Source: Streptomyces achromogenes
Lineage (GTDB): Bacteria > Actinomycetota > Actinomycetes > Streptomycetales > Streptomycetaceae
Assembly: GCF_030816715.1 (NCBI RefSeq)
Contig: NZ_JAUSYH010000001.1
Location: 7,006,001-7,070,000, forward strand
Direction of reading: 5' to 3'
Length of the DNA stretch: 64,000 nt
Positions 49,129 through 57,717 of this stretch are shown piece after piece. A program made the position numbers and the translations under genes. The stretch's first letter is position 1, and every line of letters begins with the position of its first letter. The notes beneath the pieces were generated by a model that did no database searches, had not been told where the DNA came from, and saw only the letters and a program-made list of their open reading frames with translations.

Positions 49129-50379
49129 TCAGCGAGGCTGGCCAGGAGTGCCGCGGGTGTGTAATGCGTGGATAGCCCAGGCGGCGCGGTCGATGTTGGG
49201 GCCGGCCCACACGGTCCAGGTCGCCAGGGCACTGTTCGCATTCTGGGCGGCGAAAGCGTCGAATTGGACGCCGGCATCTCCGGCCAGGTTCGTCCAGCGG
49301 ATCCAGCGTCCGTCGACCGCGTGTTCCCAACCGGCGTCCGTAAGGGGCCTGGTGGCCGCAGTGACGGTTTGCTCGTCGACCGGACCGCCGACGGCTGTGT
49401 CGCAGCCGTCACCCTCGGCGAGGTGATGCAGCAGGGTCTGGAGCACGGGCGCCGGGGTGGTGCCGGTCGCGGTGAGGTGCCACATGCGGTCGGAGACGGG
49501 CGTCTCGTACGCGGCGATGGTCCATGCGGTCTCGCGGGGGTGGGCTTCGTGGACGCGCTCGATGCGCAGGGTCTGTGATTCGTGGATCGAGTGGGTGGTG
49601 TCGTCGGACCAGGTCCGGTACTTCTCCCAGTCGTTGTTCTCCGTGAGGAAGTCGTTGAGCAGGGCTTCGTGATCGCCAAGGTCGGCGGCGTAGGAGGGGA
49701 CCCTCTCGTCATGCGGGGCGGCGGGGGCTTGCGTCGTGTCGGGTGAACGGAGGCTGGTACGTGCCTGGGCGGTCTGCTGTTCGATGTCGGTCATGGGTGC
49801 GGGTCCGGGGCGTACGGCGTCGCCGTGAAGGCGTTGGAAGGAGGCGAGGGCCTGGGCGGGGGATTCGAGTCTGTCGGCGATGGAGCGCAGGTGGTTCTCG
49901 CGGTGCAGGGCGACGGTCCCTCCGTCGAGGTAGGTGCCGATGGCGACGGTGGTCCAGCCGTCGTGGGCATGGGCGTGGATGATGAGCCGGCCGTGGCGGA
50001 TGTCGTCGTAGATGGCCTGGGCTGCGTTGGAGACCTCCCGTACCTCGGCGCGGGTCAGCCAGTGCATGGGGTAGTTCGCCCAGGTCCATTCCTCGTCGAT
50101 GGCTTCACGCAGCCGGGGTGTGATCTCGGTGGTGATGCCTTCGGCGTGCAGGGCGTGGGTGGCTTGGTGGGCCCAGTAGGGCTCTTCGTGGTCGATCCGG
50201 GCCAGGACCATGGTGTGCTCATCGAAGTTCTGGAAGCCGCGGGCGGCCAGGAGGGCCTGGGCGGCGCGGTGGTGGGTGCCCGTGAGGGTGGCGGTCACGG
50301 CGCTGGTGTGGGCGGGGTGGGTCTCGATTCGGGTTCGGGCCCGGCTGGTGAGATGGCCGGGCCCGGTGGTTGAGGTCAT
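49129..50379 (-). CDS. DUF317-like protein of a conjugative element
   Basis: 416 residues from ATG 50379, which overlaps the stop of the DnaB-N-like gene (ATGA). The C-terminal 80 residues (GWEHAVDGRWIRWTNLAGDA, LATWTVWAGPNIDRAAWAIH) resemble the second half of DUF317/SPDY proteins found downstream. The N-terminal 200 residues (GFQNFDEHTMVLARIDHEEP, AQAIYDDIRHGRLIIHAHAH) are unassigned. It is the last gene of the long leftward operon. Function is unknown; the family is tied to Streptomyces plasmids and integrative elements. Confidence 0.55.
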   Translation of the reverse strand: MTSTTGPGHLTSRARTRIETHPAHTSAVTATLTGTHHRAAQALLAARGFQNFDEHTMVLARIDHEEPYWAHQATHALHAEGITTEITPRLREAIDEEWTWANYPMHWLTRAEVREVSNAAQAIYDDIRHGRLIIHAHAHDGWTTVAIGTYLDGGTVALHRENHLRSIADRLESPAQALASFQRLHGDAVRPGPAPMTDIEQQTAQARTSLRSPDTTQAPAAPHDERVPSYAADLGDHEALLNDFLTENNDWEKYRTWSDDTTHSIHESQTLRIERVHEAHPRETAWTIAAYETPVSDRMWHLTATGTTPAPVLQTLLHHLAEGDGCDTAVGGPVDEQTVTAATRPLTDAGWEHAVDGRWIRWTNLAGDAGVQFDAFAAQNANSALATWTVWAGPNIDRAAWAIHALHTRGTPGQPR

Positions 50380-51500
50380 CGGAGGGCGCGCGCGGCGGTG
50401 ATGGCTTGCCGGTTGGGCGGACCGGCCCGGGGGGCCGGGGCGGCGTGTGCCTGCGGCCGGGTGGCGGGCGAGGGGGCTGGAGCGGTGGCGCGGTTCCAGC
50501 GGGTGCGCAGGGCGTTGAGGTCGGCCAGGGCGCGTCGGCTGCCGGTGATGAGCTGGTGGGGGGTGTTCGCGGGGTCCTCGGTGTAGGCGGTGATGCGGTC
50601 GGCGACCGTGTGGGCGCGGGCAAGGAGGGCGCGCTGGAGGATTCTCTCGCCCCAGTATTCGGGGGAGCCGGCCGGCGTGGAGACCAGGGCCATCAGATCT
50701 TTGGGGGTCAGGGAGTCGGTGAGGAGTCCGCGGTGCTGGGCTTCGCCGAGAACGGTGACCGGGTCGACCATGTCGCCCCGGTGCACCAGGGCTGACACGG
50801 ATTGCCAGAGCGCGGCGTGCAGGGGCAGCGTGAAGTCCTCCGCGGTCAGCCATCGCATCTGCTGTACCTCTGCCGGGTAGGCGGTGGCGGTGGCCAGGAG
50901 GAGGCGTTCCTCGTCGAGTTCTTCCTCGCTGCTCGGATGTGTGATGGCTGCCAGTGGTGGGGTGCGGGGGAGGGAGCCGGGGTGTGGGGCGAACTTCCCG
51001 GCGAGGCCGTCCAGGAGGCGACCGAGGGCGTCGGCCTGAGCGAGGACGCTGGCCGCCGGGTTGGGCAGGGTTGGGTCGGTCGCGGTGCGTGCGAGGCGCT
51101 CGGCGTGCCGGCTCAGGGTGCGGCGGGCGTGGTCGGCGCGGATCAGCCGGGTGTAGGCCGCGGCGTGCTTCGACTGTGGGCAGAACTGGATGAGGGCGTG
51201 GATGTAGGAGGCGCTCAGGCCGGGGGCGTGGGGGCGGGCCTGCTCCAGGACGGCGTTGAGCCAGGTCGTGTCTTTGGCATGGTCGTCGGGATCGGGTGGA
51301 GGGACGGCGCGGATCGCGGTGAACAGCGCGGCGTGGCTGTGGTTCTCGAAGTGCCCGGCGTCCAGCGTGCCGGTCTCGGCCAGCTGCTGGGGTTCGAGAA
51401 GCAGGGCACCGAGGAGGGCCTGCTCGGCGTAGTGCACAGGTTTCGGGGCCGGAATGCGGTCGAGGTCGTCGTCCTCGTAGGCGTCGGGGGTGTGGGGCAT
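50376..51500 (-). CDS. Protein with two DnaB-type N-terminal domains and no helicase domain
   Basis: 374 residues. Residues about 20-140 match the DnaB N-terminal primase-interacting domain (YAEQALLGALLLEPQQLAET, HFENHSHAALFTAIRAV, YIHALIQFCP). A second copy lies at about 190-330 (LDEERLLLATATAYPAEVQQ, DFTLPLHAALWQSVSALVHR). No Walker motifs are present, so it is not a helicase. It may load or modulate a helicase or primase during element replication. Overlaps both neighbours by start/stop sharing. Confidence 0.7.
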   Translation of the reverse strand: MPHTPDAYEDDDLDRIPAPKPVHYAEQALLGALLLEPQQLAETGTLDAGHFENHSHAALFTAIRAVPPPDPDDHAKDTTWLNAVLEQARPHAPGLSASYIHALIQFCPQSKHAAAYTRLIRADHARRTLSRHAERLARTATDPTLPNPAASVLAQADALGRLLDGLAGKFAPHPGSLPRTPPLAAITHPSSEEELDEERLLLATATAYPAEVQQMRWLTAEDFTLPLHAALWQSVSALVHRGDMVDPVTVLGEAQHRGLLTDSLTPKDLMALVSTPAGSPEYWGERILQRALLARAHTVADRITAYTEDPANTPHQLITGSRRALADLNALRTRWNRATAPAPSPATRPQAHAAPAPRAGPPNRQAITAARALR

Positions 51501-52780
51501 CAGGCGGTGAGAGCGAAGTCGTCGGGATTGAGAGACGTGTTGAGGTGCGGGGCGAGCAGGTGTGCGGCTAGGCGCGGGGGGACGGCGTTGCCGATCTGGG
51601 AGAACTGCTGGCCCTTGTTGCCCTGCCAGGGGTAGTCGTCGGGAAAGCTCTGCAGCACGCCCGCTTCCCGGGCGGTGATCCGGATTGCCTCCGGGGCAGG
51701 CAACTGCTCCTGGCCCGCGGCCTCGGCGCCGGGTTCGGCGACCCAAGTGCACTCGTTGGCTCGGTGACCGAAGAAGAGCGTGCCGGCGGGTTCGTCGGCC
51801 CGGCGGACGGTGGCGTTGGCCTGGTTGTTGCTGCGCAGCGACCACGACCAGCGGTGCGCCTCGGCGGTGAACGTGGGGGCAGGCGCAGCGGCCGGGCGGT
51901 TCTCGCGGGTGCCGTGTCGCGCGGCCCAGCCGGAGCCCTCACGCCGGGAAGCCAGGACGATCTCCGTGTCGATCCGGGGTGCCCAAGTTCCGCGGTCGCG
52001 GGCGTCGGTGAGGGTCTTGCGGGAGCCGGAGGGGAAAGGCTCGGGGCCCCCGCCGGGTCCGCCGCCGGCGCACACGGTAGGCACGGGACGGTCGGTGGCG
52101 CCCCAACCCAGGGCCTCAGCCATGGACACCCACCGGGCGCGGCCGGGGCCGAACAACGACTCCGGCTCGGCGGCCTTCGCGTGGGTGGGCGGCGGCGGTT
52201 CGGCGACGCGTACGCGGGAAGCGAGCAGGATCGCACGCTTCCGGGTCTGGGGGACACCGTAGTCGGCGGCGTTGAGGATCCCGGTCCAGACGGAGAAACC
52301 CCAGGTGCGCAGGATGGCCGCATACTGCCGCCACAGCGGCAGGACATCGGGAACCTCCTCCATAACCACCCACTCGGGCTCGCCCACGGCGTTCAGGGCG
52401 TGCAGGTAGCGCATGGGTTCGGCCGCAAGGAGAGAACGTTCGTCCGCGCATGCGCCGAGCAGCTGCTTACGGGTGTCGTGTCCGGCCGCGAGGTCGGCGA
52501 CGGCCTGGTGGACGAGCGGCTGGTCGACCAGGCCGAGCCGCTTACCGGCCATGCTCCATGCCTGACACGGAGGAGAGGCGATCAGCCCGAGGACACGGCC
52601 GGAGAAGATCCACGTCGGATATCGGGCGACGTCGGTCCGGATCGTCAACTGCCCAGCTACGGCCCGTGTCTTGCAGGCCCACTCGTCCCATTCCAGGCCG
52701 ATGTCCCGCGCGCCGAGGACGGTGAGGGCGTGGCTCCAGCCACCGGGCCCGGCGAACAGGTCGAGGATGATCCGCCTCAC
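51500..52780 (-). CDS. DNA (cytosine-5) methyltransferase
   Basis: 426 residues with the C5-MTase motifs in order: I DLFAGPGGWSHAL, IV with the catalytic Cys SPPCQAWSMAG, VI VVMEEVPDV, VIII DYGVPQTRKRAILLASR, and X SQIGNAVPPRLAA. The region between VIII and IX, the recognition domain, is about 150 residues. Start GTG shares bases with the PP-loop gene stop and its stop overlaps the next ATG. No cognate restriction gene is adjacent, so it may protect the element from host restriction. Confidence 0.92.
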   Translation of the reverse strand: MRRIILDLFAGPGGWSHALTVLGARDIGLEWDEWACKTRAVAGQLTIRTDVARYPTWIFSGRVLGLIASPPCQAWSMAGKRLGLVDQPLVHQAVADLAAGHDTRKQLLGACADERSLLAAEPMRYLHALNAVGEPEWVVMEEVPDVLPLWRQYAAILRTWGFSVWTGILNAADYGVPQTRKRAILLASRVRVAEPPPPTHAKAAEPESLFGPGRARWVSMAEALGWGATDRPVPTVCAGGGPGGGPEPFPSGSRKTLTDARDRGTWAPRIDTEIVLASRREGSGWAARHGTRENRPAAAPAPTFTAEAHRWSWSLRSNNQANATVRRADEPAGTLFFGHRANECTWVAEPGAEAAGQEQLPAPEAIRITAREAGVLQSFPDDYPWQGNKGQQFSQIGNAVPPRLAAHLLAPHLNTSLNPDDFALTA

Positions 52781-53709
52781 GAGACCAGCCCGAAGTCGTC
52801 CTGCACCGGCTCGGCAGCACCGCGGCAGGCCCAGGGAGAGCAGCCGTCGGCCACGCCGTTTTCCAGTTCCTCGACCGCAGCGGATCGGTCGTCAAGTTCC
52901 TGCTGGCGCGCTGCCCACTCGGCGGCCGTGACGTGATCGATCGGGGCCTGGTCGAGGGGGACACGGGAGCGGTGCAAAAACGCCTGCCCGAGAAGCCGGT
53001 TCCCGGAGGCGTTCGCCCGGGCATTGCCCTGGCGGACGGCAGCATCGAACGCCACCACGTCCGCCCATTCCTGAGGGCTGGTGTCCCGGATATTCCTCCA
53101 CTGCGCGTTTCCGTGAAAGGGACAGCCCAGACAACTCGACTTTGGCGTATCCGCCAGGCCAATGGAAGTCAGGTAACTGGCGCAGTCCGCGCGTGACCAA
53201 TTGAGGTCGATGAGTGGGTGCCGGTTGCGCATGTACTTGACGTCGGCATCCTTGGCGCGGTGGAATTCATCGGTCGAGATGCCGACCCACTGCTCGACGA
53301 AGATATCCTTCGGGATGCGCTGCGGATATGGGTATCCCAGAAGGTTCCGGACTTTCTTCTTGATCGGCTTAATTTTATATTCACCGGTACATTGCCGCCT
53401 GGTCATACCTGGAGTTCCGTCCTTGTTCAGGACGTAGAGTGGCATCGATGCAAATCTATGGTCGGGGTCCAGGGCGTCCTTGCGTATATTTCCGGACGAT
53501 ACGCGGAGAACGGGTATGCCTGCGGGTCTGGCTATTTCTCGCTCCAGCCGGTCGAGATGGGAATAAACGGCTCTCGGTTCCCAGCCCGTGTCGGCGAAAA
53601 TTGCGTAGTCGACCTTCGGGAGTATGCCTTGTGCGGAGAGGGCGAGCATGGCGCTGGACTGGATACCGGCACCTAGTGAAATTGCCCGGAAAGCAGGGAG
53701 TTCGGAAAT
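52777..53709 (-). CDS. PP-loop (PAPS-reductase-like) protein, probable ATT start
   Basis: About 310 residues. The PP-loop is ISLGAGIQSSAM, followed by YAIFADTGWEPRAVYSHL, and a Cys pair in SSCLGCPFHG; this fits phage-type phosphoadenosine phosphosulfate reductase-like proteins related to DndC. The first ATG (53649) is inside the PP-loop, so it cannot be the real start. In frame upstream there is no ATG, GTG or TTG. ATT at 53709 has CAGGA 6 bases before it and yields ISELPAFRAISLGAG. Codon use is less GC-rich than its neighbours, suggesting phage origin. It overlaps the hydrolase 3' end by 37 bases. Confidence 0.72.
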   Translation of the reverse strand: MSELPAFRAISLGAGIQSSAMLALSAQGILPKVDYAIFADTGWEPRAVYSHLDRLEREIARPAGIPVLRVSSGNIRKDALDPDHRFASMPLYVLNKDGTPGMTRRQCTGEYKIKPIKKKVRNLLGYPYPQRIPKDIFVEQWVGISTDEFHRAKDADVKYMRNRHPLIDLNWSRADCASYLTSIGLADTPKSSCLGCPFHGNAQWRNIRDTSPQEWADVVAFDAAVRQGNARANASGNRLLGQAFLHRSRVPLDQAPIDHVTAAEWAARQQELDDRSAAVEELENGVADGCSPWACRGAAEPVQDDFGLVS

Positions 53710-54635
53710 GATGGGTCCTGGGGGTGAGGAGGGTGGGGGCTCGGTTCGGCGGCGAGGCGGGCGATGCGGTCGCTGATGAGCGCGGGGTGGCGGATGGGCA
53801 GCGCGTGCGTGGTGCGGGGGAGGATCTCCAGGCGGGCGGCAGGGAGTTGGGCGGCCAGTTGCTTGGTGTGGGCGGCGGGGATGTGCCGGTCATCCGCGCC
53901 GGCCATCAGCAACAGCCGGTCGCCGAACTGGTTGAGCACGGTGGCGTCGCGCGGCTGGTAGCGGCGCAGGCACTGCCACAGGTCGGCGAGATCGCGGGTG
54001 TGGGTGTGGCGGATGCCGTGGCGGCACGGCGGTGGCCCGTCGGCCGGTCGGTCGGGGTGGGGCGCGAGGCTGTAGGGGTGTGTAGTGGGCAGCCGGTGCC
54101 GCAGGAGGTCCACAGCCTGGGGCGCGTGGGTGCAGGTCAGGGCAAACAGGCTGCGTCCGGCGGCCAGAAGCAGGGCACGCGGGCTGCGGCCGGGCAGCAC
54201 GCTCGCCCCGCGTGCGGTGGCCGACAGCAGCACTACGCCCCGTACGCGGGCCTGGTGCTGGGGGTGGAGGGCGGCGAGTTCCTGCAGGACGAGGGCGCCC
54301 AGGGAGTGGCCGGCGAGCACCAGCGGCCCGGCGGGGACGATGCGGGTCAGGATCTGGTGCAGGTCGTCGGCGAGCTGCCGGATCGTCAGCGGTGCCTGGC
54401 CGCGCGAGGTGTGACCGTGCGCGCGCTGGTCGTAGCGCACGACGGTCAAGCCCAGCCCGGTCAGGTGCCGGGCGTGGACGCGCCACAGGTCCGCAGTGAC
54501 GGACGCGCCGTGCACCAGCACGACCGTCGCGCCGCCGGAACGCGGGTGCACCGGGGTGTCGCGGTAGACGGACAGGCGAGTGCCGTCCGCGGCAGACACC
54601 GACAACACCTCGGTGGCAGAAGGAGGGTTGCGCAC
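53673..54635 (-). CDS. Alpha/beta hydrolase
   Basis: 320 residues from GTG 54635, with GGGAG 8 bases upstream; a TTG at 54650 is less likely. The oxyanion-hole region is VVLVHGASVTADLW, the nucleophile elbow is LAGHSLGALVLQ, the acid is in MAGADDRHIP and the catalytic His in RTTHALP. It is a typical serine hydrolase of esterase or haloperoxidase type; the substrate is unknown. It is embedded in a mobile-element operon, which is unusual for this family. Confidence 0.85.
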   Translation of the reverse strand: MRNPPSATEVLSVSAADGTRLSVYRDTPVHPRSGGATVVLVHGASVTADLWRVHARHLTGLGLTVVRYDQRAHGHTSRGQAPLTIRQLADDLHQILTRIVPAGPLVLAGHSLGALVLQELAALHPQHQARVRGVVLLSATARGASVLPGRSPRALLLAAGRSLFALTCTHAPQAVDLLRHRLPTTHPYSLAPHPDRPADGPPPCRHGIRHTHTRDLADLWQCLRRYQPRDATVLNQFGDRLLLMAGADDRHIPAAHTKQLAAQLPAARLEILPRTTHALPIRHPALISDRIARLAAEPSPHPPHPQDPSFPNSLLSGQFH

Positions 54636-54659
54636 AGGTAGGACTCCCAAACGGGGGGA

Positions 54660-55553
54660 TCAGGTAGGGGGCAGCCGTTCGCGCCGGGTTGGTGGAACCG
54701 GCCCTTCGGCAGCTGTGTCGCGCTGGATCCCGGCGGCGGACATGTTCAGCGGCGCGGGCGGAACGCTGACGGTCGCCAGTGCAGGACCGCGAGCCGCCCG
54801 GGCACGGGCGAGGTCCCGCGGCGTGGGCACCGCTGCAACCCGGGGCGCCGCGGGGGCGTCTGGCTTCAGCGGGCGCAGGTGGGCGTGGTACTCGCGCGGC
54901 ACCAAGGCGCGTTCACGGGAGACCGACGCCGGATCAGCCAGAGCCGTGGCGAAGGCCGCGACCAGACCGGCAGGGTGGCGCTGTGGAAATCGGCCTCCCA
55001 CAGCGCCCGCCGCGTATACGGGATGGCAAGGATCCTCGCGCGCCACGCCTCGTCCCGGGCCACCGTGTGCCGGCCGAACGAGGAGGGAGGGCGGTATTCC
55101 AGGCGGGTTAGCCGGTCGGGCGAGGTCGCAGGACTTCTCACACCATCGCCGGACGGCCATCGCGCTCGCGGTAGGGCTCGTCGTCCCATCGGCCCGCAGC
55201 GACGTCGGCGTCCAGGGCGGCGGTGACGGCGGCGACGATCTCGGGCGGGGTCTTGTTCGTGAAGGCCGCGGTCCACGTCGGTGGGGCGTGCAGATCCGTG
55301 CGGCAGTAGATCTGTCACAACGCGGTGGCGTCCGGCATCAGTTCGGATCCTTCCGGGAGGAGATTGTCCAGCCGTCGGGAACTTCGGCGATCTGTGCGCG
55401 CAGACAGGGGCTGGAGAACATCTGCCCCGCGGGCGCGCGTGTCTCAGCCCAGTCCGCTGCGTGCAGCGGGCGGGTGACCACTGTGGAGTTGCCGGGGCCG
55501 GCCAGGTAGACGGGGCTAACCAGGGCGCGGTCCGTTGAGGCGAAGCCGGTCAT
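54660..55553 (-). pseudogene. Decayed DUF317/SPDY gene
   Basis: Coding begins at ATG 55553 (YLAGPGNSTVVTRPLHAADW), shifts frame near 55340, then reads IYCRTDLHAPPTWTAAFTNK after an internal TGA at 55317-55315 where Trp is expected. Two further shifts follow before the tail GLVAAFATALADPASVSRER, which is close to LVAAFATALTDPAPVPRG in the intact paralog at 61.0-61.8 kb. Several independent lesions make it a pseudogene rather than a sequencing artefact. Confidence 0.75.
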
Positions 55554-56398
55554 CGCGTGCGTCCTACGGCGGCCTTGGGTGCAGTGGCCGCTGTGGTCGT
55601 CAGCGCGGCTCGGGGACGCTGCTGCGTCAGGGCCCGGTGCCCGTCCTCGGTGACGGTGATCTTCTGGCCGTGGTAGAGCGAGGTGCTGGTGTCGGCGGCG
55701 ACGAGTCCGCGTTTGGCCAGGGCCCGGTAGGTGGCGATGGAGACGCGGGTGCCGTCGTCGGTGGCGACGCGGGTGACGCCCAGTCCGCGTTGTGAACTCT
55801 CATACAGCCGACCGCCGCCCAGGAGGGCCATGAGGGTGTCGTACTGGGCGGCGGTGAGTGCGGGGCCGGTCGTCTGCTGTGCGGATGCCGCCTGGTGGTC
55901 CTGCATGGATGTCAGGTCTTCGGTGATGCCGTGGGCGAGGTAGTGGCACCCGATCGCGCTCAGGTCGAGCTGGTGGGCGGCATCGCCGAGGTGCTCGGTC
56001 ATGCGTGGAATGGCCTCGGTGTGCCGTACGGTGCGCACCGCCTCGTCGTCGGCCGGATAGCCGGGGAACTGCGCGCCCTCGTACGGGTTGGCGAACAGCG
56101 CATTGGCGAGGTCGTTGCCGGCGAGCGAAGAAGCGACCACGACCGAGGCCAGCAGTTCCAGGCTGGCGCGACTGCCGGCGATGTTGGTGTATGCGCTGTT
56201 GTCGAGGGCGGGCAGGTGCAGCAGGGCGGTGGCCGTGAGGTCCTGTGCCTTGAGCAGGAGAGGGCTGATTCGGTGCAGCGCGTCCGTGCCGGGGGTGTAG
56301 GAGACGTCGCGTACGCGTGCACGGAGGGCTTCGAAGTCTCGTGCCAGCTGACGGAGCTGGCGGACTTGTTCGTTCAGGTCGAGCGGGGGCGTGGAGAT
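55550..56398 (-). CDS. Two-part hypothetical protein with C-terminal winged-helix-like region, probable ATC start
   Basis: About 282 residues. Coding character extends upstream of the first GTG (56140) to an ATC at 56398, which has AGGAG exactly 7 bases before it; no standard start lies between. The N-terminal part is helical (LNEQVRQLRQLARDFEALRA). The C-terminal 80 residues (LTAAQYDTLMALLGGGRLYE, RVSIATYRALAKRGLVAAD) look like a winged helix. It resembles the neighbouring gene at 56.4-57.2 kb in layout. Overlaps the DUF317 pseudogene start by ATGA. Confidence 0.6.
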   Translation of the reverse strand: MSTPPLDLNEQVRQLRQLARDFEALRARVRDVSYTPGTDALHRISPLLLKAQDLTATALLHLPALDNSAYTNIAGSRASLELLASVVVASSLAGNDLANALFANPYEGAQFPGYPADDEAVRTVRHTEAIPRMTEHLGDAAHQLDLSAIGCHYLAHGITEDLTSMQDHQAASAQQTTGPALTAAQYDTLMALLGGGRLYESSQRGLGVTRVATDDGTRVSIATYRALAKRGLVAADTSTSLYHGQKITVTEDGHRALTQQRPRAALTTTAATAPKAAVGRTR

Positions 56399-56422
56399 GG
56401 GGTGGCTCCTGGGGACGGCGGT

Positions 56423-57186
56423 TCAGCGGCTTCGGGTGGTTGCCTGCGCAGCGGTGGGGATCGGGCGGGGCGTTATGCCGGGGGCGGTGCCTGGCCGCGC
56501 TGGGGGTAGTCCGATGACTGTGGCGAGGGCGGTGACGCCTGCTGGTGTGAGGCGCACGCGGTCCTGTGGTGGGCCGCCGATGTAGGCCCCAAGAGCGGAG
56601 TTCGGGGTCCGTTCGGCAAGGTCCTTCGACTCCAGGGCCCGCAGTGTGCTCATGAGCACCTTGGGCTCCCGGGAACGCGTGAACTCCCGCCCCAGGGAGC
56701 TGCTGGCCACGACATGCCCGCAGGCGATCTGCGCCAGGGCAGTGCGCTGCGTGGCGGTGAGCCGTTCATCGGGTGCGATGGCGGTCGACCAGTGACGTCG
56801 CCGTGTCTCCGCGGCGAGAGCTGCGGCGCAGCCGACCGCGGCTTCGGGAGCCAGGGCGGTCAGCTCACGAGCCGCCTGGGCGCCGTAGTCGGCTGACGCG
56901 GTGCTGAGATAGGCGAGCTGTTTCAGCCGCACCACGGTCTCCGTCAACTCGGGGCTCTCGTAGAGCCGTTCATCCTGGATGGCTTTGACGGCGATGCAGG
57001 TGTCGGACGCCAGGTGCTGCGCGGAGGCGACGTGGGCCTGCGGCTCGGGTTCCGTCCGGTGCGAAGGAGGATGTCGAGCGCGTCGTTGTGCCGGGTGTAT
57101 TGATCGGCGAGGCGGAGCAGGCGCTCGACGGGCGTCAGCGGTGGCGGCACGTCGAACAGCAGGGATTCGGTGGGCGGCGTGGTCAT
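56423..57186 (-). pseudogene. Winged-helix-like hypothetical protein, frameshifted
   Basis: ATG 57186 starts TPVERLLRLADQYTRHNDAL and LDILLRTG, then the coding signal moves to another frame near 57050 (EPQAHVASAQHLASDTCIAV) and runs to 56423. The C-terminal part (LTATQRTALAQIACGHVVAS, LMSTLRALESKDLAERTP) looks like a winged helix and parallels the adjacent gene. About 254 residues if repaired. A single base change would fix it, so either sequencing error or mutation. Confidence 0.6.
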
Positions 57187-57680
57187 GAGCGGCGCCGTGC
57201 GGTCGGGGCGGGCACGGGTACGGAGGCGGTCGCGCTCGGCGTCGTGGGACGGCAGGGCGCACCAAGGCAGTCGCGGGCCGCTGCCAGGGCCTGACCGGCG
57301 TCGTCGAGGTGGACGCGCAGGCGGCTGTGCTGGTCGATCGCGTCGAGCTGTTTTTGGAGCGTGGCCTGCGCGCGGGGCTGGGCGAGGGTGATCAGTGGTG
57401 CGAGGGCCTGGGTGTAGTGGGCGATGGCCCGTCCCAGGTGCCCGGTCGTCTGCCCGAGGGCCTCGGCCGGAGGGAGGCCGGCGATGTTCGGAGCGAGCTG
57501 ATATTCGGCGTCGGCGGCCATGCGGGCGGCGAGATGGCAGAGCAGACCGATGTGCCGGGTGGCGGTGAACAGGCCGCTTCCATCACCGGTGATGCGGTGG
57601 TCGCGCATGTCGGCGATGACGGCATCCGCGGCTTCGTGCGGCTCCATGTCTTCCAGGTCGGCGGGCTCGTAGGTGTGAAT
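57183..57680 (-). CDS. Small helical hypothetical protein, possible ATT start
   Basis: 165 residues if it starts at ATT 57680, which has GGAGG exactly 5 bases upstream; otherwise 154 residues from ATG 57647 with a weaker GGAAG site. The sequence is mostly helical (MEPHEAADAVIADMRDHRIT, HIGLLCHLAARMAADAEYQL, GRAIAHYTQALAPLITLA). No family recognised. It lies between the coupling-protein gene and the wHTH-like gene, overlapping the latter by ATGA. Confidence 0.6.
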   Translation of the reverse strand: MHTYEPADLEDMEPHEAADAVIADMRDHRITGDGSGLFTATRHIGLLCHLAARMAADAEYQLAPNIAGLPPAEALGQTTGHLGRAIAHYTQALAPLITLAQPRAQATLQKQLDAIDQHSRLRVHLDDAGQALAAARDCLGAPCRPTTPSATASVPVPAPTARRRS

Positions 57681-57717
57681 GGGCGCCTCCGTGGGCGAGT
57701 TGAGTGGGGAGCGCGGA

